Below are positions 11,591 to 21,869 of a stretch of DNA of 64,000 nucleotides, piece by piece. The stretch is from Xestospongia bergquistia (taxonomy: Eukaryota; Porifera; Demospongiae; Haplosclerida; Petrosiidae). The stretch lies in the NCBI GenBank assembly GCA_963965975.1, contig OZ014422.1, positions 3,681,155 through 3,745,154 on the forward strand, given 5' to 3'. How positions within the stretch are numbered: position 1 is the first letter of the stretch; every line of letters starts with the position of its first letter. The translations under genes were made by a program, and so were the position numbers. Under the pieces are notes generated by a model. It worked only from the letters and a program-made list of their open reading frames with translations. It ran no database searches and had not been told where the DNA came from.

Positions 11591-14500
11591 TATGTACATA
11601 TATGGGTGAAGGAGTATAAGCCTAAGACAAGCAAGGAGGCTGGGGAGTATGCTGATGATTACTTCCAGGCTAGAGGACCCCGACTGGACTCGTCAAATGG
11701 AAAGCAATCTGTGGCACATCTGGAGGAGTACGTGGACTGTGTCATGGATGTGGTAACCTGGACATAAGATGAAGGATTGTCCTACTACTAAAACAGCTGG
11801 CATATTGGCAACAACTAGTACTGGAAACAGAAGCTCAAGTAGTAGAAGGAGAGAAAGAGGAATGAAGGATATTGAATGCTACAACTGTGATGAGTAAGGA
11901 CACTACTCTTCACATTGCCCTCATATAATGCCATGTTCTGTGGGCAGAACAACACTCAGCAGGAGTCTGGAATAATGAGATCTGGGAGAGTAGAGGGTAA
12001 ATATGTGAAAAATATTCTATTAGACACAGGTAGCTCAAGGACTCTAGTGCATCGGAAGCTAGTACCTGAAGAGGCGTTCCTTGAAGGAAATGCTACTATG
12101 GTGTGTTGTGCACATGGAGACACAGTGTTGTATCACTTGGCAAAGGTGCACATGGAAGTCGAGGGAAAACCAATAGAAGTTGAGGCTGCTGTCTCAGATC
12201 GTTTACCTGTGGGAGTACTGTTGGGTACAGATGTGTCCCAACTACCCAAGCTATTAACTGAACAGAACTCTGGAGTAGGGAACCAGAGAAGGCCATGTGA
12301 ATAATGACAAGAGCCGCAGTACGGAAACAGAAGGAACAAAAGGTTGAGGAGAAACAATTGGAGGAGAAATACGGAGTGACATCATACCCATTAATGAAGA
12401 GGAGCAGAGAACCGAAGCAAAGGGCAATGATCAAAATGAGGAGGAAGAAGACAAGAGTGAAGAGACAGATTAGATGACAATGATAGATGATGACTTGTTT
12501 GGGAAATCTCGAGAGAAGAGAAGATTAAGCAGAAAAATGAAGAGAGCAAACAAGAAACAGCACAACAGAAGTGGAGGATCAGGTGACAACCATATTCGAA
12601 GGATTGACTCAGAAGTATTGACCCATTATTGGAATCAGTCAGGAATAAAGCTTATGCAGATTGTACAACTGGTAGTGGAATACAATTCTACTGGAAAGAT
12701 CTTGGATGCCATCTGGTAGAGATGGTGAAGACATGACTATAGAACAACTTGTGCTTCCAAAGGAATGTTGTGACAGAGTTATAAGTCTGGCACATTCCAT
12801 TCCCTAGCTGGTCATTTGGGCTGAGACAAGATGACTCAATGTATCTTACAGCAATTCTATTGGCCAACTATATACAGAGATGTTGTGGAGTACTGCCGGA
12901 CTTGTGGATCATGCCAGAAGATTGCTCAACATCATATGCAACCAGCACCACTCATTCCCCTCCCTATTATCGATACTACATTTAAGAGAGTTGCTATGGA
13001 TATTGTCGGACCTCTCTCTCGCAGTCGGTCAGAAAAATGATACATTCTGCTCTTGTGAGACAATGCAACTCGGTATCCTGAGGCTGTTGCCTTACGCTCA
13101 ATTAATACTGAAGAAATTGCTGAGGAACTATACCATGTCCAAGTTGAGAAGAGCCCTTCATTAAAAAAAGGTGTTTTATGCATGGATGTAAGGTGAGGAA
13201 TTTCCTTCCCTATTATACACAATTAGCGCTGAAGCACTTTTTGATTATATTCATTATTTTGTCACGTGAATGTCATGCGAACACACCACGTTTTCTCTTA
13301 TGTTTGTGAACATGCTAACTGGAAAGAGATTGAGAGCGCAAACAAAGGAGGTTGTTGTGAATGTCTATGAATATTTTGAGGAACTTGGCAGGTGTAAACG
13401 GACTAAAGGATCTCTGAAATGAACCTCTGATGCTAAAAATCTTTCACGTACCAGCATCAAGAGGTTACGGAAGGAGAAACTTAGCACAGGGGGAGCAGCC
13501 TTTTCAACTCCAACAAAGAGGTACAGATTCTCCAGACGCCTGTTGGATTCCCAATACCACTCTCATATTCAGATCCAAAAAAATACTGGTGATTACCATG
13601 ATGAGATGACTGCTGATCATTTTGAGGAGTGGTTTGGTACCAAACTTCTCCCAAATGTTCCACCTAACAGTCTAATTGTCATGGATAATGCCTCATATGA
13701 TAGCCATCGTAGTGACCCTGTTCCAGTTCTGATGACGATTAGTGCTAGGCATTCTTGGTCTTCCTTCTTTGTCGAAAGTTTTTTTCAAAACCACGGTGGC
13801 TTTATAGCTGCCTCAAATCACAAAATATGATACCTGGTTATTATTTTAATAATAATTGTTATAATATACCATTTGTTCATATAATTAGAATTGTAATTTT
13901 GAATGGCCACGTGATAGATGGCTGACTTCTCAAGGCAAAAAGTTTTTTTATTAAACCCTCGAAGGTGTGCAATTCGAAGTATGTGAAAGGTATGCCATTG
14001 AAAACGTATGGAGTTTTCTAGTTTGGTACTTTCTCGTAGTGCTAGAGAGCCAATTTTTATATATAAAATGCGCATTTGCAAGATAAATTGATTGTGCAAG
14101 TTTCATGTTGATAGCAAGTAAAATGGCAAAGTTATTCACATGTCTGGGTGGCTCTTCTCAACTTGGACATGGTATAGTCCTCATTTTTGCTCATGTGGGC
14201 ATCCCATATGAGATTCTCGCAGACCAAGAGGATAACTTTACATCTAACTCCTATCAGAATTATACAAAATGCTTCACATCCATCAGTTACAAACAAGCCC
14301 CTACCATCCTCAAATGGACAGACTCGTGCATTGTTTTAATCAAGCTCTAAAGTCCATGTTAAAAAAGGCGGCAATAGTGAAGGCAAGGACTGTGACAAAA
14401 TGTTGGCCAATCTCCTGTTTGCTTATCAGGAGGTGCCTCAGGCATCCACAGGGTTCTCTCCTTTGTATGGGAGAGTTGTGAATGGTCCTTTGGACATGCT

Positions 14501-15600
14501 GAAGAATACCTGGGAAGCTGGAGGGCCTGGAGAACACAGTGTGGTATCTCATATCCTCTCAATTTCTGACAAGCTAGCAAAAATGACAGAGCTGGTGAAG
14601 AGTAATTTATCTAATGCCCAGGAGTGACAACGTAAATGGTATAACCGCAATGCCTGTACTTGTGAGTTTAAGCCAGGACAGCAAGTGCTGGTACTTCTTC
14701 ACACATCCAGTTGTAAACTGCTTGCTCAATGGCAAGGGCCATGTGAGGTAATTGCCTTCTCCCATGTGTTTAACTAACGCATGGGAGAAGTCAATTATAT
14801 TGTGGACACGCGTGATCACAGGAAAAGGAAACAATTATTCCATGTCAACATGTTATGTGAATGGTATGCCCCGTCAAGCAGTGCTCTATATAGTTCAGAA
14901 GTATTGGACTGGGAGCAGGACAAATCTACCTGGACAGAGAGTGGTAAAACACAGTCAAAAGGTCAACCAATTTTTGGAAATAATCTCATCCAATTCCAAC
15001 AGGAGGACCTGATGCAGTGGTTAGAGAGATTTAGTGATGTGATTAGTAATACTCCTGATCATACAGATTTGGTGGAACACCATGTTCTCACTAGAGATGC
15101 TCATCCAGTACGACTGCCGGCTTATTGCCTACCACACTCCTATCGAGACACTGTGAAACAAGAATTGGATCAAATGCTCCACCAGAAATTGCTTGGAGTG
15201 CTCGAGTGGTACTGTTAAAGAAGAAGGACAGATCATTACAGCTATGTGTTGATTACCAGTGTTTAAACGAACTCTTGGAATATCCAATGCATATCTAATG
15301 CCCCGAGTGGACGAGCTGATCAACCAAGTTGGCAAGGCCAAATTCATCTCAGCATTGGACCTTACTCGTGGTTATTGGCAGGTTCCAGTTGCCAAGGATG
15401 GCCAAACCAAGACAGTATTTGTGACGCCCTTCGGACTATTTCAGTTCAATGTTATGCTACTTGGTCTCCAAGGTGCTCCGGCGACATTTCAACGATTAAT
15501 GGATAAGGTTTTACAATATACATGGTATGGAATAATTTGCAGCAGCCTACTTGGATGATGTAGTGATTTTCAGTGACAGCTGGAGTGAGCACTTGGGACA
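11590..15600 (+). mobile_element. Gmr1-like Ty3/Gypsy element fossil
   Basis: Parts in order: end of Gag with a SCAN-like stretch (KPKTSKEAGEYADDYFQARG, about 11610-11690); a zinc knuckle near 11880; an aspartic protease at about 11990-12300 (LLDTGSS); integrase from about 12830 with an H2C2 finger (YCRTCGSCQK) to about 14870, including the C-terminal GPY-type part; then a reverse transcriptase start to about 15600 (ALDLTRGYWQVPVAKDG, FGLFQF, YLDD). Integrase before reverse transcriptase together with a SCAN-like Gag is the hallmark of the Gmr1 clade. Most of the RT, the RNase H and both LTRs are absent. It is clearly broken, by roughly ten or more changes, and holds one nested DNA transposon. 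Old. Confidence 0.8.
13133..14172 (+). mobile_element. Tc1/mariner (IS630-type) transposon nested in the Gypsy integrase
   Basis: A 1040-bp element is bounded by perfect 23-bp terminal inverted repeats (13133-13155 and 14150-14172; outer end ccatgtccaagttgag) and flanked by TA on both sides, the target of this superfamily. The transposase is on the plus strand from an ATG at 13312 (MLTGKRLRAQTKEVVVNVYE). It has a stop at 13420-13422. A later block at 13540-13710 carries the DDE core (DYHDEMTADHFEEWF, then LIVMDNASYD). Sequence expected between the helix-turn-helix region and this core is missing, so the copy is internally deleted and inactive. Its intact ends suggest that it entered after the host element was already in place. 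Confidence 0.88.
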
Positions 15601-15885
15601 TCTCACTTGAGTTTTTAACAGTATCAGAAGCAGTCTTATCAATATCTATGGCAATTAATATATATTGTGAATTACCATGATATAAGTAGATGTCTATGAG
15701 TATGAACATGTAAGATATCTCATTAAGGGATCTTTGACTATGTCGTCAATAATAAATATATCTCCAGCCCAGGTTAGTCTTAGTCTCATGACTGCCTTTG
15801 AGAGAAGAGTGTTAAGTAGTATACATGTCAATTAATTTATGCAATGTTTATGAATTTCATTTCAAAAGTCTTTGTCTCAAATTAG
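15600..15885 (+). other. Spacer before acid phosphatase exons
   Basis: AT-rich sequence between the truncated Gypsy fossil and the first recognised phosphatase exon. A start codon and short frame at 15738-15770 (MSSIINISPAQ) before a gt donor could be a leader exon, but it lacks a hydrophobic signal core. I see nothing else. Confidence 0.25.
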
Positions 15886-18195
15886 GTATTTCGACATGGT
15901 GATTGAAGCCCTGTTGAAACTTATCCTAATGACCCATAACAGGAAGATGAATGGCCTCAAGGATTTGGACAACTAACAACTGTAAGTTGAATACATTGCC
16001 GTCTGTCTATTCTCATATTTCATAGCTTCGAATGAAAGAAGCTTAGACTAATATTGAAGTCGAAATACATTAAATTTGGTTACGTGTATAAAAACTATTC
16101 CAGAAACCAGGTTAATTTAGTTTATGAGGGATTTTTTCATGCATAAAAATATACATTAAGGTATATATCCGGAGCACAGATTTAGATAGAACATTAATGA
16201 GTGCAGAGAGTCTGCTAGCTGGATTGTACCCACCTGATAAATCACAAGTATACAATTTTATTTTAACATCCATAATAAGTAATTTCTATTGTAAAAATTT
16301 AAGACTGATTTATACTGGTAGCCTATTCCTGTCCATATACTGTACTAAAAGAAGATGATAAGGTGGCAAATTTATTAAAATAAATGTGATGTGTCCAAAG
16401 TTTCCATTATGATAGCTAATTTTAAGCCTCCTCCAAATGACATCAACCCCTACTATTATAATCTAAAAAAATCATCCTATAAACTGTTTTAGAAGATACT
16501 GATTTTATAGTGAAATACTGTATGCATTACTGATAAAATTGATTGCTTGTTTTAAACCAAATCATTGTCACTAGGTATTATAGATTGCATTGGGCATTAT
16601 ATACTGCATTGAAATGTATTAACAATATATGATAATATGATTACTAATACTATGGAATTGACAGCTCATTTTTTTCAACAAACAACTTCTCAGAAAGGAC
16701 AAGTATGTGGTATATAAGACTGTCCTGTTATAAATTCCATAGTGACAGCCCTCACACATAGCCAAGCATTCGTGAAAGTTCTTGCATCTAATTAATGAAA
16801 CATTAAATAGAATATTCATAGCTCTTACAACATGGCTACAAAGTGCCATCCCTGTATTCCATGCATTTTTCTGTATTGTTGTATTATTTTTTTGTGACAA
16901 CTAAGTTATTTTATTGCAGTTATTAAAGGCATACTCTACATATTGTCCAGAGTATACAAAATTACGAGATAATGATAAAAACACTACAAAATACAAAGAA
17001 ATGAAGCAACAACATCAAGTAAACCATCACATTTATTGACAATTAAAGTGATTAGATTTATTTAGCATTTGTATGAAGAGCTTGGATAGTACACTGGGAA
17101 AAAGATTGACACTTTGAATGCCTGGAGTATTAGAGATGCCTTATTTATAGAGGTGAATGTTAAACTCATTGCAATTGTAATTATATAGATACTTTGTTTT
17201 TTAGTATATTTATAATCTGACAATGCCACCTTGGTTCTCAGTAGATTTGTTAATGTCTCTTAAGCCTATACTGACTTTTCATTAAGTTTATTCTCTGACA
17301 CCTTCACCAAAAAACAAATAATGGGAGGTGATAACTATTTTGATTGGAGTGTAATTTATATAATGTGACTGATGTCGTAGGTTTATGGACTGATAAAGTA
17401 TTGTCTGATATGGAAATAAAAGCTATTAACAGTGACAGTGTGAGAGATCTAAAATTGGCCTTGTATTCTGCTGTAACTAATCTGACATTGTTTTCAGCAT
17501 GATACAACAGTATCAGAATTTTTAAGTACATTTGATGGTATTCAACCATCCTACACTGCAGCATTTGTCATTGAATTGTACTATAATAATGGGTATGTAA
17601 ACAGTTTGCATGCTTTTATCATTTCATTGAGTATTATTATAGTCACTATTATGTGAAATTTCTCTGTCACAATGAAACATGGAATGATAATTTTCATTAA
17701 TTACTTCACATCCTGATTGTTATAATCTTTGTTCCTTAGATGAAATACAAAAGTATGCACTAGATTTATCTTTCTTATAATTATTTTTTTAGTGAACTAG
17801 TAAGTCTATAATGTTTCTATTATTATGTCATTATCCCTATATATCACTGTGATACTAACTAAACTCACATATTAGTATTATTGTATAGACAATTAAGCAA
17901 CCTGACTGAAGATCTTTAGTTGAGTATTGTGGACTTGTTACACCTATATCTCCATCTATTCTCTCTGTTCAAAATGAAACACAAGGTTAGATTGCTTAAT
18001 AACTGTATCATTTTGTTATCTGTTGATTTCATAGTGATAGCATCGAGTGCTGTTTTTGGTTTTGTTTGCATACTTTTGATAGTATTAATTACTGGATGTT
18101 TAATTAGTATAGTTGCCTGCTATTACAATAAAGACGTAATTTGTATAAATACGTTGTGCAGTATTGACTTTAGTTTTTACAGAATATTTTATTAG
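15886..18195 (+). pseudogene. Histidine acid phosphatase (ACP2/ACPP-type), decayed multi-exon gene
   Basis: Twelve short exons with standard gt/ag borders spell a branch-2 histidine phosphatase: 15886-15981 (catalytic RHGD, then SPVETYPNDP, WPQGFGQLTT), 16026-16110, 16161-16247 ([16 protein letters not shown]), 16304-16362 (PIPVH), 16920-17018 (YCPEYTKLRD), 17066-17152, 17205-17327 (NLTMPPW), 17381-17472 (ends YSA), 17498-17592 (HDTTVS, catalytic HD), 17643-17752 (NETW, HPDCYNLC), 17920-17985, and 18035-18195 (one membrane span, then YYNK). Such enzymes are lysosomal or cell-surface phosphomonoesterases with a C-terminal anchor. Stops lie at 15904 (replacing the R of RHGDR), 15937, in exon 4 and at 17087. 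Frame changes occur in exons 2, 4 and 10. No signal-peptide exon is found. Splice sites and half of the exons remain clean, so decay is recent or some errors are sequencing faults. Confidence 0.85.
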
Positions 18196-18341
18196 CATCT
18201 CTTATGTTATGTAATTTTAAATGTTAGACCTGATATCTAGAAGTAATTGGTTTTTGTAATATTAAAAAACAGGATCATGAGAGAAAATTTATAGTTATAA
18301 ATAAAATAGTACAATGCAGACATCATTTATCATATTAACAA

Positions 18342-18895
18342 TTATTTTTCATTATCTTCTATTGTCGAAAGAGCAAGACGTGATCTATGAACAAGAGATT
18401 GAGATACAATGACATAATAGCTATAAACATGCTTTACCTGTTTAAAGTTAAATGACTTTTAACTAAATGACATGCAGCAAGAGCAGAAACAAGAGAGAGT
18501 TCACCAGACAATACTGTCCCACAAATGATACAAGCTAATTCGTCCTGCATTGTCACCTGGTTATCCTTTGAAGGATGGGCCATGAATACCTAAGATCTAT
18601 CACACAAAAAGTGTCTTGTTTGAGTGAGATGTTTTTGTCATAAGCTTACTTGTACCTCCTCCTACAGTTCCTACTTCCAATGATGGCATAGTACAGCTAA
18701 TATATAAATCTTTATTATAAAGTCGTCCTCTCTCCATAAGTGTGATACAATTGGAGCTACCAACTACTTGAGCAGGGTCCTAACAATATATATTACACAA
18801 GTCTTCATACAAACAAAAGCTAAGTGAACAACCTTACTTGACCAGTTGCAATAAAGTAGCAGTAACTATGTTGGCAAACTGTGAGGCAAACTGTG
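18342..18895 (-). pseudogene. HMGCR: HMG-CoA reductase, C-terminal exons (truncated)
   Basis: The enzyme makes mevalonate from HMG-CoA with NADPH. Minus-strand exons: about 18838-18895 (FANIVTA, then FIATGQ after a frame change), 18650-18779 ([16 protein letters not shown], then [10 protein letters not shown] and VGTVGGGT), 18438-18589 ([17 protein letters not shown], then the catalytic-His region HLVKSH), and 18342-18384 (STIEDNEK, stop). The segment matching human LLPQQACLQMLG, between the second and third exons, is missing, and the flanking exon phases do not fit. The upstream catalytic domain and membrane part are absent: the sequence enters the tandem array at about 18900. This is therefore a 3' fragment, probably dead. 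Its stop lies 146 bp from the end of the convergent phosphatase gene. Confidence 0.85.
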
Positions 18896-20329
18896 CTAGC
18901 AAAGTTGCTTTAGAAAGATCATAAATCTATTAAAATGACAAAAGTTATTTGCAGAATTTGTTTTGTTCTAACATTATTCTTACTATACAACACAACAACC
19001 ATTACAACATTATGTCATTACACTACAGAACAAGTATAAAATGAAAAATAGCTATTACAACAGAGCACCAATAACAATTATTACTTGTAATTCTAGTGTA
19101 CAATAAACATTAACTTTCGAACCCTCCAGGCTAATATAAACCATGAATGAAAACTTACCAAAAGCCCTGATGCCAATGAACAGGACACAAAAAATATTAG
19201 ATCCCATACTGAAGTAAATTTTTAGATGCCAGTAAAAAATACTGAAGTAAAATTCTACATGCCAGTAAAAATACTGTAGTAAATTTTTAGATGCCAGTAA
19301 TAAAGTAATTCTAGTAATAAAGTAATTCTCATCTTTCTGGATAATAACGAAAGCTTTAAACAAATTCTTTGGCTAAAGACATTAACTCAAAGGATAAGAT
19401 GAATTGGTAGATTTACAGCTCTTTATCCACATGGAAAACAATAGTAATACTTGACGTTTGTCATCTGGTACATCAGATCATCACTACCAGTGATCATTAA
19501 ACCTGTCCATCCTATTAAATAGTTCATTCAGTAGAAAATTCTACTATTTAATAAGTCAACTTACAGTAGTCATAAGATAATGTAGATTAGATCATAAACC
19601 TATTAGAGTGACAAAAGTGATTGTACTTATAACATAGTATAAGTATTATGATACAGCTGTCATGATTCCCAGCACTCAACTAGAACATGTTGCAACTAGA
19701 CAATAAAAACAACTAGAGAATAAAAATGGGCAGTTTGATTTTCAATCTTACATAGAGTAGTTATTAGAGAACTTCACTACATCATCTCCAGTCTAGTCAT
19801 ATATAGTATATCATAGGACTATACTATATCCAGATCATCACATGTTGATGTAGAATAAATTACTATTATAATAGAAAAAATACTAAAAACATTTATATAA
19901 TAAAAGTGTTTCTATTAACTTACTAGAAGTAGGACAATCATCTCCAATAGACCAGTCAGTAAACAGACCTATTCTACTCTTATCCTAAAAGAAGGTATCA
20001 TTTAAATTGTTGAGTTTATAACTCTCAATTAGTTGATGGTCATCTCCAGTAGAAAACAGTCCTACTATAAAATGAAAAATACTTATTATAACAGAGCAAT
20101 AATAATTATTATAAATTGACAAGAGTCTGTTGTATATTAAATTACTTAATAATTCTAATTTACAACAGTCCATGTCACTTATTAGGGATAAAGAGAAGAA
20201 GAGCCTAGACTTCACAAACACCAGTTAATAAAATGTAACCCTTCCAGACCACCACAAACCTAACCTTCAAAACCAAGCCAGATACCAGTAATACAATGAC
20301 AATGAGATGTCAGCATTAATTTACAAAAA

Positions 20330-20660
20330 ATTATAAAGGGAGTTAAATAATTTAGCCTTATACAGCACACATAAGGGGTAAATATGCAACACACTCAATG
20401 GTTAACAATTACGAAACAGAAGGGGTTAAATTATTCAGGATTATAAAGCACACATAAAGGGATAAATATGCAACACAATGGTAACAATTATGAAATGGAG
20501 GGTTAAATAATTCAAGATTATACGACACACACAAGGGGTTAATACACAACACACTCAATGGGCAACAATTAAAAACAGAAGGGGTTAAATTATTCAGGAT
20601 TATATGACACACACAAGGGGTTAAATAATTCAGGATTACACAACACAAAGGGACTTAATA
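20330..20660. repeat. Minisatellite in part B (four occurrences in the array)
   Basis: Imperfect 80-110 bp repeats around the motifs ggggttaaattattcaggat and caacacactcaatgg. Equivalent blocks lie at about 24220-24610, 27480-27870 and 30390-30690, with copy number varying between units. This variation accounts for part of the difference in unit length. Minus-strand frames through it (LNNLTPSVS-like repeats) are translation of the repeat. Confidence 0.75.
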
Positions 20661-20930
20661 TGCCAGACATAAGTTATAGAACATTATGACACAGTAACAG
20701 ACACACACAACGGGACTAAAATAAATATGGAAGGGTCTGACGTCAGGTTTAATATCAAGAGAAAGGGTCACCATTATACACTAACAGACACACACAAAGG
20801 GATTAAAATAAATACAGAAGGTTTGACATCAGGTTTAATATCAAGAGAAAGGGTCACCGTTATACATCAATAACACCTAGAAGGTTATACAGGGAGAGTT
20901 TATATATAGATACACAAAAGACAAAGATGA

Positions 20931-21194
20931 ATGAGATGTGAGGTACCTCGAGACAAGGAAGAGGATACAATATTAGAAAGTATTGACAAAATAACATACA
21001 AACAGTTCTTCCATGTCCAAATCCACCTATTAATACCCCAGACTCATCAACCACCCTATAATCACATTATGATGTCCATATACACAACCCACAAACTGAT
21101 CCCTGACCATACTCAACACACAAAGACTGTCAACCTCAAGAACCAAGATAAAGAGCCACAACCAGCAATGTTGAATATTTTTCCAGACCCATGA
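20931..21194 (+). other. 87-codon open frame repeated in every array unit
   Basis: The frame starts MRCEVPRDKEED and ends MLNIFPDP, with equivalents at 24804-25067, 28157-28420 and 30977-31240. The four versions differ at only a few residues and none has a stop. However, surrounding non-coding DNA is equally similar, and an overlapping minus frame (MVDESGVLIGGFGHGRTVC) is also open in all copies. Conservation therefore reflects recent duplication and does not prove coding. No known domain is visible. Confidence 0.3.
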
Positions 21195-21869
21195 ACAATT
21201 ATTGATGTCCACACAGTGTTAGTAGTAGATAAACCAATTAAAGGAGACCAAAACAGTTTATAATTGTACTATATATAGTGTAACTATTCATATACAACCA
21301 TTATCACCATCACCATCTCAATCATCACAATCACCATCACCACCATCTCCATCATCATTTCCATCACCATCTCAATCATTGTCTCCATCGTCATCTCATT
21401 CATCATCTCCACCATCTCAGTACACTCAACTTGAACATCACTACAGAATGAAAAGTTTAACAAAATGTATATAAAGATCAATCTTACATAGAGTGATTAT
21501 TAGAGAACATCACTGCATCACCTCCAGTCCAGTCTAGTCACGCATAGAGTTAATGATACGCCTATATAATAGACTAAAGTCCATCTAAAAATTATTAAAA
21601 TACATGTTTAGTAAAGAAATCTCCATATTATTATAACAGATAACTTACATTAGTCATCAGTTAATGTACATAAGATCATCATTACCAGTGACATTAACCT
21701 TTCTATCCTATTATAGAACATTGAGGTTCATTTAGTAGACATTCTACTATTTAATAATTCAACTTACAGTAGGTATATTAACAATTGTTATCAGATCATC
21801 TCTTTTAGTTTCTTGATAGGTCTACTAAATGTAACAGAATTTGTTTTGTTCTAACATTATTCTTACTAT

